Origin: Nocardiopsis dassonvillei_B
GTDB taxonomy: Bacteria > Actinomycetota > Actinomycetes > Streptosporangiales > Streptosporangiaceae
Assembly: GCF_964273065.1 (NCBI RefSeq)
Contig: NZ_OZ186815.1
Span: 3,844,001 to 3,908,000, forward strand
Length of the DNA stretch: 64,000 bases
Direction: 5' to 3'
Shown: one piece after another, positions 44,845-53,495 of the stretch
How the letters are laid out: every line of letters starts with the position of its first letter
Position numbering within the stretch: the stretch's first letter is position 1
Translations under genes and position numbers: made by a program
The notes under the pieces: model-generated
The model's database searches: none
Seen by the model: the letters and a program-made list of their open reading frames with translations, nothing else
What the model was told of the DNA's origin: nothing

Positions 44845-45386
44845 GCCGCCTCCTTCGGGGCGTGGCCGGGTGCGGTCTCGTTCATGTGGGCGGTCAGCTT
44901 CTTGCGGGCCCGGTGCAGCCGGGCGCGGGCGGTGACGTGGGTGCAGCCCAGGACCCGGGCCGCCTGGCGGCAGTCGAGCCCCTCCCAGGTCACGAGCATC
45001 ACGAGCTCGCGTTCCGGTTCCGTCAGCTGGGCCAGGGCCGCCAGGGCCCCGTCGCGTTCGACCACCCGGTCGGCGTCGTCGGCGTGGACCGCCGAACCCG
45101 GCCGCCGGCTCAGCGACTCGGCGATCAGGTCCTGCCGGTGGTCCTTGCGCAGGTGGGCCAGGGTGATCCGGCGTGCGCAGGCGTACAGCCAGGGCAGCTC
45201 GCGCCCGGGCGGCATGCGTTCGCCGCGCTGCCAGGCCACGACGAAGGCCTCGGATGCGACGTCGTCCGCCCGGTCCGGGCCCACCCGCCGCCGCGCGTAG
45301 CGGTGGACGGCGTCGTAGTGCTCCTCGAACATGGCGTTGAAGTCGCGCTGGCCGGAGTATGCGTCCCCGGCCGTGCCGCGTCTCAT
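44832..45386 (-). CDS. ECF-subfamily RNA polymerase sigma factor
   Basis: 184-residue sigma factor. Region 2 is 'FNAMFEEHYDAVHRYARRRVGPDRADDVASEAFVVAWQRGERMPPGRELPWLYACARRITLAHLR' and region 4 'LTEPERELVMLVTWEGLDCRQAARVLGCTHVTARARLHRARKKL'. It overlaps the CU044_5270-type gene by 13 bp, whose ATG has GAAGGAGG within the sigma gene. The ATG at 45386 has GGGAGGT upstream. Target promoters are unknown. Confidence 0.92.
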   Translation of the reverse strand: MRRGTAGDAYSGQRDFNAMFEEHYDAVHRYARRRVGPDRADDVASEAFVVAWQRGERMPPGRELPWLYACARRITLAHLRKDHRQDLIAESLSRRPGSAVHADDADRVVERDGALAALAQLTEPERELVMLVTWEGLDCRQAARVLGCTHVTARARLHRARKKLTAHMNETAPGHAPKEAAWTT

Positions 45387-45463
45387 CGGCGTACCTCCCG
45401 TCCTCTCACCTGGATGTGTCGGGGAAGGGGGAGGGTGTTAGAGGGGGATCCGGACTTTTTCGG

Positions 45464-46393
45464 TCAGCCCAGCAGGAACGTGACCGCGAAGAGCACCGGG
45501 ACCGTCGCGAACGTGGAGATCAGCACGGTGTCGCGGACCGTGTCGACCTCCGCGCGGAAGCGCAGCGAGTAGGTGAACACGTTCTGGGCCGTGGGCAGCG
45601 CGGCCAGCACCACCACGGCGAACAGGTCCGCGCCGGGCAGGTCGAACACCAGGGCGCCCAGCGCCCACGCCACCAGCGGCTGCACCACCGACTTCAGCGA
45701 CACCGCGAACAGCACCGACCCGCGCTGCGGGCCCCGGCCGGGCATCCCCGAACCGTGCAGGGAGATGCCGAACGCCAGCAGCATCGCCGGGACCGCCATC
45801 CCGCCGATCAGCTCGAAGGGCTCCAGCAGCGGGGCCGGCGGGGCCCAGCCCGACGCCGCCACCGTCACCCCGGCCAGCGAGGCCAGCAGCAGCGGGTTGC
45901 GCACGGGGGTGCTCAGGGCGCGGCGCAGCACCGGCCCGGTCCCGCGGACCTCGCCGCCCGCCAGGTCCAGCACCGTCACCGCGACCGGGGCCATCACCAG
46001 CATCTGGGTCAGCAGGATCGGAGCGACCAGGGAGGCGTCGCCCAGGACGTAGGAGGCGATGGGCAGGCCCAGGTTGCCCGCGTTCACGTACGAGGACGCC
46101 AGCGCCGACATGGTGGTGCGGGAGACGCCCCAGCGGCGCAGCAGGCCGACGGCCACCACCACGGCGACCACGGCCGCCACGCTCAGGGAGCTCACCACGA
46201 CCTTGCCCGACCACAGCACCGACAGGTCGGTGTCGAGGAGGATCGTGAACATCAGCGCCGGGCCCGCCACGTAGAAGGCCAGGGTGCTGAGCACGTCGCG
46301 GCCCCCGGCGCCCAGCAGGGAGAGCCTGCCCAGCATGTAACCGATGACGACGACGGTGGTGATGACGCCGAAACCGGTGACCACGCCGGACAC
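45464..46393 (-). CDS. AEC family (auxin efflux carrier-like) permease
   Basis: 309-residue permease with ten predicted helices in two five-helix repeats. 'ASSYVNAGNLGLPIASYVLGD' (after helix 4) and 'PTAQNVFTYSLRF' (after helix 9) are the paired crossover motifs of the AEC/BART family. Substrates in bacteria are malonate, malate or amino acids; none can be assigned. The GTG at 46393 has AGGAGGTC. It stands alone between a sigma-factor operon and the GerW-like gene. Confidence 0.88.
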   Translation of the reverse strand: MSGVVTGFGVITTVVVIGYMLGRLSLLGAGGRDVLSTLAFYVAGPALMFTILLDTDLSVLWSGKVVVSSLSVAAVVAVVVAVGLLRRWGVSRTTMSALASSYVNAGNLGLPIASYVLGDASLVAPILLTQMLVMAPVAVTVLDLAGGEVRGTGPVLRRALSTPVRNPLLLASLAGVTVAASGWAPPAPLLEPFELIGGMAVPAMLLAFGISLHGSGMPGRGPQRGSVLFAVSLKSVVQPLVAWALGALVFDLPGADLFAVVVLAALPTAQNVFTYSLRFRAEVDTVRDTVLISTFATVPVLFAVTFLLG

Positions 46394-46507
46394 TGGCGAC
46401 CTCCTGGGGCAGTGGGGACCCTGGGAATCTACTCCCGGTCCCGGCGCCGCCGCCAGGAGCGGGGTCACACCCGGTCGGTCGCGTGGAGAGGGGGCGCCCG
46501 CGCCGGG

Positions 46508-46981
46508 TCAGGCCCCCCGGGCGTCCTCCCCGCCGTTCTCCCGCGCGTCCTGCGCGGCGGCGGTCGGGGCCGCGGCCCGGCGGCGGCGCCGCGCCTCGCG
46601 CAGGGTCACCCCCACGATGCGGGTGGCCACCACGGCGCCGATCACCGCCAGCGGCAGGACCAGCGCCGTCACCGGCTGCCGGATCCCCTCGTAGCGGGCG
46701 CCGGAGCCGTCCAGCACCAGGAACCCGGCCGGACGCGCCCGCAGCGCGCCGGCACCGCCGGCCCCGTCGCCCCCCGTGCCCAGGAAGCGTCCCGTGCCGC
46801 CGCCCATCAGCGTCAGCGACGACACCCGTGCCACCGGGACGACCGTCGTCACCCCGTCGGAGACCGGTGCGCCGAACACCGTCTCGGCCCGCGCCGAGCC
46901 GCCGGTGCGCTCGATCAGACCGGACAGTGCGGCCACGGCCGGGTGGCGGGCGGCGCGACGCGCCGCGGCGGATGCCGACAT
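46508..46981 (-). CDS. GerW/YtfJ-family protein
   Basis: 157-residue protein with the GerW core 'RAETVFGAPVSDGVTTVVPVARVSSLTLMGGG', followed by a Gly-rich stretch, 'GFLVLDGSGARYEGI' and a single hydrophobic helix (about 104-124) with a basic cytoplasmic tail. In Bacillus, GerW is needed for spore germination; in actinomycetes the family is widespread and its role is less clear. The ATG follows a near-perfect AGGAGGA. Confidence 0.87.
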   Translation of the reverse strand: MSASAAARRAARHPAVAALSGLIERTGGSARAETVFGAPVSDGVTTVVPVARVSSLTLMGGGTGRFLGTGGDGAGGAGALRARPAGFLVLDGSGARYEGIRQPVTALVLPLAVIGAVVATRIVGVTLREARRRRRAAAPTAAAQDARENGGEDARGA

Positions 46982-47142
46982 GGTGGGTCCTCCTGGAGGT
47001 GGAAGCGGACTTTCACGCTATAGCGCCCACCCGGGCGCGGGGCGGGATCTGCGCCCGGTGGCGCGTTCCGGCCACCGGGGACCGGGTCGGCGCGCGGGCG
47101 CCCCGGGGTGTCCCGGCCGCCCGGCGCGGCCGCCGGAGCGGG

Positions 47143-49167
47143 TCAGAAGAGCGGCTCGCCGGGCTCGAAGGTGACGGGGTCGACCGGGACCACCCGCTCC
47201 TGCGGGGTGATGACCATCAGCACCCCGCCGTCCGGGTGCTCCACCGCGTCGCGGAAGAGGAGGGGCTCCCCGGACCCGGCCAGCAGGTCCTCCCCGCTCT
47301 CGACGTCCCACACGGACGAGGTGTGCCGGGCGACCGCCTCACCGCCGTCCTCCCCCTCCTCGAACGTGTACCAGTCGGCGTACAGCCGGTCGCCGCCGGG
47401 CGAGAGCGCCAGCTCCGCCACGTGGGAGGACACGTCGCCCCCCACGAACCCGTCCATGGTGAACGACCGCACCTCCCGGCCCCGCACGTAGTCCCACCAC
47501 ACCAGCCGGTCCCCGGAGACGTGGACCACCTCGTCGGTGCCGGGGACCACCGCGAACTCCGGACCGGTCAGGCCTCGCACCGTGTGCAGCGCACGGCCGT
47601 CCCGGGCGTCCCAGACCGTCATCTCCGCGCCCCCCGCCGTGACGATCCGCTCCCCGTCGGGCATGACCGCCCTCGCGGTCCGCTCGTCGACCAGCCGCCC
47701 CAGCGGCTCCCCGGTGGCCGTGTCCACCACCCCCACCTGGAACGCGCCGAGGCGGGCGTCGACGGTGACCGTCATCAGCGACCCGTCGGGGCTGAACCCG
47801 ACGTGGCTCGCCGGCTTCGGGTCGTCCACCCACACCCCGTCGGGGCCGCTGGGCCCCCGCTGCGGCCCCAGGTGCTCGACGGTCGTCCTCGAGGGCAGGT
47901 CGAACGTGGTGGCCATGGTCACCGGCGTGTCCACGTCCTCGAAATCCCGCTGCACCCCGGCCGCCAGCAGGCAGCCCGCCGGGGAGAACACCGGTTCCAG
48001 GAGTCCGGCGACCTCGGGCAGCCGGGCGACCTCCTCCCGGGCCTCCCAGTCCCAGATGCTCAGACCCTCGGAGGTGTGCACCGCCAGCAGTTCCCCGCTC
48101 GGGTCGAACGACAGGGACCGGGACCACACCCGCTCCCCGTCCAGCGGGCCCTCGGGAGCCGGGTAGGCGACGCCCTCCGAGCAGGGGGCGCCCCCGGACA
48201 TCACCGGGGCGCCGGGCTCCTCCTCCCGCTCCGTCCCCCGCCAGGCCCACACGCCGACCGCGGCGACGGCGGCCAGCGCCACCGCGCCCGCCGCCACCGC
48301 CGTGGCCCGCCGCCGGGCGCGGTCCCGCGACCGCGGCTCCGCGGCGTCCCGCGCGCCCCCGGCGGCCTCGACCAGCGCCCGCTGCTCCCCGGCCCGTGCG
48401 CGCACCGCCGCCAGCACCGCCGGCGGCCAGGGGTCGGCCGCGCGCGGTCCGCCGAGCATCCGCACCAGGTCGGCGGCGCTGGGCCGCAGGACGGGGCTGT
48501 TGCGCAGGCAGGCCTCCACCAGGCCGCGCAGTTGCAGGGGGACCCGGGACAGCCCGGCGGGGCCCTCCAGCCCGCTCGCGGCGTACGACACGGTCGCCGC
48601 CCACGCGAACACGTCGGTGCCCGGCCCGGTGCCCCCTTCCGGGGCGGCGAACGACGGGTGCGGCGCCCGCTGCTCCACCCCGGCGACCGCCCACTCCAGG
48701 CCGGGGTCGGACAGCAGCGCCCGCTCGGTGGTGACCAGCACCCCGGCCGGCCACAGCGAGCCGTGCGCCCGGCCCGTCGCGTGCACGTCGTCCAGCGCCA
48801 GCGCCAGGTGCAGAGCCAGTGAGTGCAGCGCGTCCGCGGACAGCGTGCCGACCGTCTCCACCAGGTCGGTGAGCCCCGCCCCCGGGGGGTGCTCCACCGC
48901 CACCCACGGCACCGCGCCGCGCAGGTCGGCGGCGCGCACCGCGCACACCCGGTCGCTCTCCAGCCGGTACCCGGCCTCCACCAGCTCGCCGAACACCGAC
49001 CGGAACCGGGCGTCGGTGGCGTGTTCCGAGCGCACCACGTGGACGGCGGCGGGCGGCCCGCCCGGCGTGGAGCCCAGGTAGACGCGCGCGTAGGAGTCCT
49101 CTCCCAGGCGGGAGTGGAGCCGGTAGGGGCCGACGGAGGGCGGGTCGTGCGGGTGCAGGGGCTGCAT
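47143..49167 (-). CDS. Pseudokinase with one membrane helix and extracellular beta-propeller (array member 4)
   Basis: 674 residues. The kinase-like domain (about 10-260) aligns without gaps to its two active neighbours but has lost catalysis: the Gly loop is 'LGEDSYARVY', the ATP Lys is His43, HRDLKPxN is 'HGSLWPAG' (Asp137 to Ser, Lys139 to Trp, Asn142 to Gly) and DFG is 'DPG'. A helix follows near 290-310 ('AVAAGAVALAAVAAVGVWAW'), then a WD40-like propeller with repeats such as 'LSFDPSGELLAVHTSEGLSIWDWEAREEV'. It is probably a regulatory partner or ligand sensor. It is 33 bp after the preceding kinase gene. Confidence 0.88.
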   Translation of the reverse strand: MQPLHPHDPPSVGPYRLHSRLGEDSYARVYLGSTPGGPPAAVHVVRSEHATDARFRSVFGELVEAGYRLESDRVCAVRAADLRGAVPWVAVEHPPGAGLTDLVETVGTLSADALHSLALHLALALDDVHATGRAHGSLWPAGVLVTTERALLSDPGLEWAVAGVEQRAPHPSFAAPEGGTGPGTDVFAWAATVSYAASGLEGPAGLSRVPLQLRGLVEACLRNSPVLRPSAADLVRMLGGPRAADPWPPAVLAAVRARAGEQRALVEAAGGARDAAEPRSRDRARRRATAVAAGAVALAAVAAVGVWAWRGTEREEEPGAPVMSGGAPCSEGVAYPAPEGPLDGERVWSRSLSFDPSGELLAVHTSEGLSIWDWEAREEVARLPEVAGLLEPVFSPAGCLLAAGVQRDFEDVDTPVTMATTFDLPSRTTVEHLGPQRGPSGPDGVWVDDPKPASHVGFSPDGSLMTVTVDARLGAFQVGVVDTATGEPLGRLVDERTARAVMPDGERIVTAGGAEMTVWDARDGRALHTVRGLTGPEFAVVPGTDEVVHVSGDRLVWWDYVRGREVRSFTMDGFVGGDVSSHVAELALSPGGDRLYADWYTFEEGEDGGEAVARHTSSVWDVESGEDLLAGSGEPLLFRDAVEHPDGGVLMVITPQERVVPVDPVTFEPGEPLF

Positions 49168-49200
49168 GGTCCTTCGGGGGACGTCGGGGGCGGGGACCGG

Positions 49201-51255
49201 TCAGCCGACGCGGTCGACCAGCCGCATGCGGACGGGGTCGATCACCCAGACGGGCGCGTTGTCGATCGGGACGGCGGCCAGCACCTCGCCGCCGGGGTGC
49301 ACGGTGAGCCACTGGACGAACCCCTCGTCCTTCTCCTCGGTGATCTCCCGCCCGGTGGACAGCTCCCACACCTTGGTCCCGTACCGCGGCAGGTCCTCCT
49401 CGGAGATGACGAAGCCCGAACCCTTGTAGTTGGCGTACACCCGGTCGGCCTCCGTGTTCACGGCGATCTCCTGGAGGGTGCTGTCCTCGGGGATCTCGGC
49501 GGTGAACTCCCCCAGCCGCCCCCCGTCGGGCAGGGAGGTGCGGACGATCCGCCCGTCCTGCGTGACGTGGAGCATCTCCGAGCCGACGACCGCCGTGTTG
49601 GCGCCCATCCCGGACCGCACCCCGTCCAGGTTCAGGACCTCCTCCCGCGTCCCGGCGTCCCACACGGTCAGCTCCCCGGTGAAGTCCAGGCCGATGACGA
49701 GGGCGCCGTCGGGGGTGGTCCGGATCTCGTGCGCGGGGGAGGCCCCCCGGTAGACGCCGAGGACCTCGTCGGTCTCCGGGTCGATCTCGATCACGGAGGA
49801 GTCCGAGGTCCAGTCCGAGTACAGCAGCGTCCCGCCGCCGGGACCGAACGCCACCGCCTCCGTCTCGGTGCCCTCCTGCAGGACGCGGTGCTCCCCCGTC
49901 CCGACCGTGAACACGTGGACGCCGTCGTCGTCGGCGTAGGCGATGCGGCACCCGTCGGGGGACACCACGGGGACCACCCCGAACCCCTCGGTCTCGATGC
50001 CGATGAGCCCCAGCTCGACCCCCTCGCGCCAGTCCCACAGGGCGATACCGCTGTCACCGCCGACCACCAGGACACCTCCGTCGGGCGAGAACGCCGGGGT
50101 GATCGACCGCGTGCCGGGGGCCAGGGGCCGTTCCCTGGCGGCGTCGGCGTACTCGGGGGCCATGTGCTCGGCCAGGTCGCACCGCTCGCGGGAACCGGGG
50201 GCCTCCTCCGGCTCCCCGCCGCTCCCGCCGGACGTCACCGCGGCCCAGGTCCCGACCCCGCCGACCAGGGCCAGCGCGGTGGCGGCGGCGCCCGCCGCGA
50301 GCAGCCGCCGGCGCCGCCGGGCCCGCTCCAGGGCCCTGCGGTCCAGGGGGTGGGCGTACACCGGCGACCCCACGGCGTCCCGGTACTCCCGGGCCGCCGC
50401 GTCCGTCAGGGCGGCCGCGGGCGGCGGCAGCCACGCCGCAGCGGACTCCGCGGGCGGGGCCGGGCCGCCCAGCACCTCCAGCACCTCGCCCATGGCGGGC
50501 CGCCGCGCCGGGTCCTTCTCCAGGCAGGCCGTGACCAGCGGGCCCAGGGAGTCGGGCACCCCGGTCAGCACCGGGTCGCGGTGGGTGATGCGGTACAGGA
50601 CCGCCGACGGGTGGCCCTCGCCGAAGGGGCCGCTGCCGGTGAGCGCGTAGACCAGTACCCCGCCCAGCGCGAACACGTCGGACGCCGGCCCGCCCGGTTC
50701 GCTGCGCACGTTCTCCGGGGCCATGTACCCGGGGGTGCCGATGATCCGGCCGTCCTCGCCGTGGGCGTCCCCCAGCGCGCCCGCGATGCCGAAGTCGATC
50801 ACCTGCGGGCCGGAGGAGTCGACCATCACGTTGCCGGGCTTGAGGTCGCGGTGCACCATCCCGCTCGCGTGCACCCGTCCCAGGGCCTCGGCCACACCCC
50901 GCCCCAGGAACCGGACCGCCTCCTCGGGGAGCGGCCCGGTGAGCTGCACCAGGTCGTGCAGGGAGGGGCCCATGACGTACTCCGTGGCCATCCACGGCGT
51001 CTGCCCGGCCGGGTCCGCGTCCAGCACCCGGGGGGTGTGGGGGCCGTGCACCCGGCGGGCCAGGTCCAGTTCGCGGGCGAACCGGCCGCGGAAGTCGGGG
51101 TCGTAGGCGTACTCGGCGCGCACCACCTTGACGGCGGCGGCGGAGCCGTCCGGTCCGGTGCCCAGGTAGACGCGTCCCATGCCGCCGACACCGAGCAGCG
51201 CCCGGATCCGGTAGGGGCCGACGGTGCGGGGGTCGCCGAGGGTGAGTGGTCGCAT
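49201..51255 (-). CDS. Ser/Thr protein kinase with extracellular beta-propeller (array member 3)
   Basis: 684 residues. All kinase motifs are present: 'LLGVGGMGRVYLG', Lys43 in 'AAVKVVRAEY', Glu62 in 'FARELDLARRV', 'VHRDLKPGNVMV' (135-144), 'VIDFGIAG' (D154) and 'GTPGYMAPENV'. A helix at about 315-338 is followed by a WD40-like propeller ('PAFSPDGGVLVVGGDSGIALWDW', 'VVSPDGCRIAYADDDGVHVF'). It is the best-preserved kinase of the array and starts 12 bp after the next upstream gene. Confidence 0.93.
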   Translation of the reverse strand: MRPLTLGDPRTVGPYRIRALLGVGGMGRVYLGTGPDGSAAAVKVVRAEYAYDPDFRGRFARELDLARRVHGPHTPRVLDADPAGQTPWMATEYVMGPSLHDLVQLTGPLPEEAVRFLGRGVAEALGRVHASGMVHRDLKPGNVMVDSSGPQVIDFGIAGALGDAHGEDGRIIGTPGYMAPENVRSEPGGPASDVFALGGVLVYALTGSGPFGEGHPSAVLYRITHRDPVLTGVPDSLGPLVTACLEKDPARRPAMGEVLEVLGGPAPPAESAAAWLPPPAAALTDAAAREYRDAVGSPVYAHPLDRRALERARRRRRLLAAGAAATALALVGGVGTWAAVTSGGSGGEPEEAPGSRERCDLAEHMAPEYADAARERPLAPGTRSITPAFSPDGGVLVVGGDSGIALWDWREGVELGLIGIETEGFGVVPVVSPDGCRIAYADDDGVHVFTVGTGEHRVLQEGTETEAVAFGPGGGTLLYSDWTSDSSVIEIDPETDEVLGVYRGASPAHEIRTTPDGALVIGLDFTGELTVWDAGTREEVLNLDGVRSGMGANTAVVGSEMLHVTQDGRIVRTSLPDGGRLGEFTAEIPEDSTLQEIAVNTEADRVYANYKGSGFVISEEDLPRYGTKVWELSTGREITEEKDEGFVQWLTVHPGGEVLAAVPIDNAPVWVIDPVRMRLVDRVG

Positions 51256-51267
51256 GGCGGGCTCCTC

Positions 51268-53391
51268 CTACGTCAGCTCGGTGACCGCGGCGTAGTCGCC
51301 GTCGAGGACCATGATCCGGCCCCCGCCGTCGGCGACGACCGCCAGGTGCTCCCCGTCGGGGTGGGCGGCCATCGGCCCGTACACCGGCACGTCGGCGTCG
51401 CGCACCAGGGCGCCGGTGGCCGGGTCCCACACGCTGCCCATGTCCTCGGCCCACCCGTATGCGGCGCCGTACAGCAGGCTCCCGTCCGAGGAGTAGGCGA
51501 GGCCGGTGACGCGCTCGTGCTCCTCGGCGGGGGAGTCCATGGTGCGCAGCACCCCGCCGGTGGCGATGTCGACGACCCGCACCTGCCGCTCCAGGTTGTG
51601 GACCGCCATGGTCCGGCCGTCGGGGGACAGGGCGAGGTAGCCGATCACCCCCTCCTCGCCCGCCAGGGTGTACACGACCTCGCCGGTCCCGGCGTCCCAG
51701 ACGGTCACGTCGGCGGGATCGTCGCCCCAGTCCGTGACGACGCCCACCAGGTAGGCGTCGTCGGCGGCGAACACCAGGTCGCTGAGCGCTCCGGCCACCG
51801 GGATCTCAAGCCCGCCCGGGTCGCCCGTCTCCGTGTCCCAGATCTGGATGAGCCGGTCGCCGTCCGGGTCGCCCCCCTCGGCGGCGAGCACGGCCACCCG
51901 GGCCCCGTCGGAGGTGAACGCGGGCATGTCGTAGAAGCCGCGGTCCTGGTCGTTGTAGCCGATCCGGGTGATCTCCTCGCCGGTCTCGGCGTCCCACAGC
52001 GCGATGTGCTCGCTCTGGAGGCCGTAGCCGACGGCGGTCAGCCCGTCCGGGCGCAGTGCCGCCGCCTGGGGGGCGGGCGAGGTCAGGGAGCGGAGCAGTT
52101 CCCCCGAGCGCCAGTCCCAGGCCGACACCCCCGATATCCCGAACGCGTACAGGGTCTCGCCGTCCTCGGAGAACACGAGTTCGTAGATCCAGCCGGCGAG
52201 GGGGGAGTCCCCGTCCCCGGCGGCCGCGGCGGACGGGCTCTCCGTCGGGTCGGCGGAGGCCGCGGCGGAGGGGCCGGCCGCCGGGTCCGCGCCCGGCGAC
52301 CCCCGTTCGGGCAGGGCCAGGGCCAGCGCCGTCGCGCCCAGCAGGACCGCGGACGCCGCCGCGGCCGCCACGGCGGTCCGGCGCCGCCGGGTCCGGCCGG
52401 CGGGCCGCGCCGGGGCCGTGCGCCCGGCCCCGGCGGCGGCACCCTCCGGCCCGGGGACGGCCGACGGGGACGGCGCCATCGCCTCGGTGGTGCGCTCGGC
52501 CTCCTCCGCCGACCGGGTCCGGTCCACCTGGAGGCCGATCTGCTCGGTCACCGGTGAGGGCAGCCAGCCGTGTTCGGCCGGGGGCAGCGGCAGCGCCGCC
52601 AGGCCCGCGAGGATGTCGGCGGTCTCCGGGCGCGCGTCGGGGTCCTTGGCCAGGCAGCGGGCGAGCATGTCGCGCAGCGGCCCCTCGGGGGCGGCCGCCA
52701 GGTTCGGCACTCCGGTCATCACCCGGCGCAGCACCCCGCCGGACGGGCCGGCGCCGAAGGGCGGCTCGCCGCTCGCGGCGAACAGCACCGTCCCGCCCAG
52801 GGAGAACACGTCGCTCCGGGGGGAGACGCCCTCGCCGACGATCTGCTCCGGCGAGGTGTAGGCGGGTGTGCCGAAGGTCTGTCCGGTGCGGGTCAGGACC
52901 GTTCCCTCCACCGCGCGGGCGATGCCGAAGTCGATCACCTGCGGGCCGCGGGGGGACAGCAGCACGTTGCTCGGCTTGAGGTCCCGGTGCATCAGCCCGG
53001 CCCCGTGGATCGTCCCCAGCGCCCGGGCCAGCCCCAGGGTGAGGACGAGCAGCGACTCCGGGGGGAACGGCGCGCCGGAGAGCACCGCCTGCTTGAGGGT
53101 CGGCCCCGGTACGTACTCGGTGGCCATCCACGGGACGTCCGCGTCGGTGTCGGCGTCCACCACCGCCGGGGTGAAGGGACCGCTGACCCGGCCCGCGGTG
53201 CGGACCTCGCGGGCGAACCGCTCCCGGAACAGCAGGTCGTGGGTCAGCTCCTCGCGGACCACCTTGAGGGCCGCCAGGTGGCCGTCCGGGGTGCGCGCCA
53301 GGTAGACCTTCCCCATGCCCCCCGCGCCCAGGCGGGCGAGCAACCGGTGGGGGCCGATGCGCTGCGGGTCGTCGGGGGCCAGAGGTCGCAC
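51268..53391 (-). CDS. Ser/Thr protein kinase with extracellular beta-propeller (array member 2)
   Basis: 707 residues. Catalytic motifs are intact: 'LGAGGMGKVYLA', Lys43 ('ALKVVREE'), 'MHRDLKPSNVLL' and 'VIDFGIARAVEG', with a Ser/Thr-rich activation segment 'TVLTRTGQTFGTPAYTSPEQ'. After the kinase come a Pro/Ala-rich linker, a helix near 375-395 and a propeller with 'ALSPDGRTMAVHN' and 'LAYSSDGSLLYGAAYG' blades. I chose the GTG at 53391 because the siblings begin 'MRPL'; a GTG four codons earlier is too close to its ribosome site. Confidence 0.92.
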   Translation of the reverse strand: MRPLAPDDPQRIGPHRLLARLGAGGMGKVYLARTPDGHLAALKVVREELTHDLLFRERFAREVRTAGRVSGPFTPAVVDADTDADVPWMATEYVPGPTLKQAVLSGAPFPPESLLVLTLGLARALGTIHGAGLMHRDLKPSNVLLSPRGPQVIDFGIARAVEGTVLTRTGQTFGTPAYTSPEQIVGEGVSPRSDVFSLGGTVLFAASGEPPFGAGPSGGVLRRVMTGVPNLAAAPEGPLRDMLARCLAKDPDARPETADILAGLAALPLPPAEHGWLPSPVTEQIGLQVDRTRSAEEAERTTEAMAPSPSAVPGPEGAAAGAGRTAPARPAGRTRRRRTAVAAAAASAVLLGATALALALPERGSPGADPAAGPSAAASADPTESPSAAAAGDGDSPLAGWIYELVFSEDGETLYAFGISGVSAWDWRSGELLRSLTSPAPQAAALRPDGLTAVGYGLQSEHIALWDAETGEEITRIGYNDQDRGFYDMPAFTSDGARVAVLAAEGGDPDGDRLIQIWDTETGDPGGLEIPVAGALSDLVFAADDAYLVGVVTDWGDDPADVTVWDAGTGEVVYTLAGEEGVIGYLALSPDGRTMAVHNLERQVRVVDIATGGVLRTMDSPAEEHERVTGLAYSSDGSLLYGAAYGWAEDMGSVWDPATGALVRDADVPVYGPMAAHPDGEHLAVVADGGGRIMVLDGDYAAVTELT

Positions 53392-53495
53392 GGCGGACAC
53401 GTTCCTCACGGGTGAGGGGGCGGGAGGGGCCTCCGTCAATGTAGCGGCCCGGGGACGAACCGTGTACGACGTGACCGGACCCGGACCCGGAGTGA

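Noticed and set aside
48823..52557. 1,244-codon plus-strand open frame across three kinase genes
   Set aside because: The minus strand encodes clear kinases and propellers over the same stretch; the plus translation is Gly/Val/Arg/His-rich and lacks a ribosome site or family motif.
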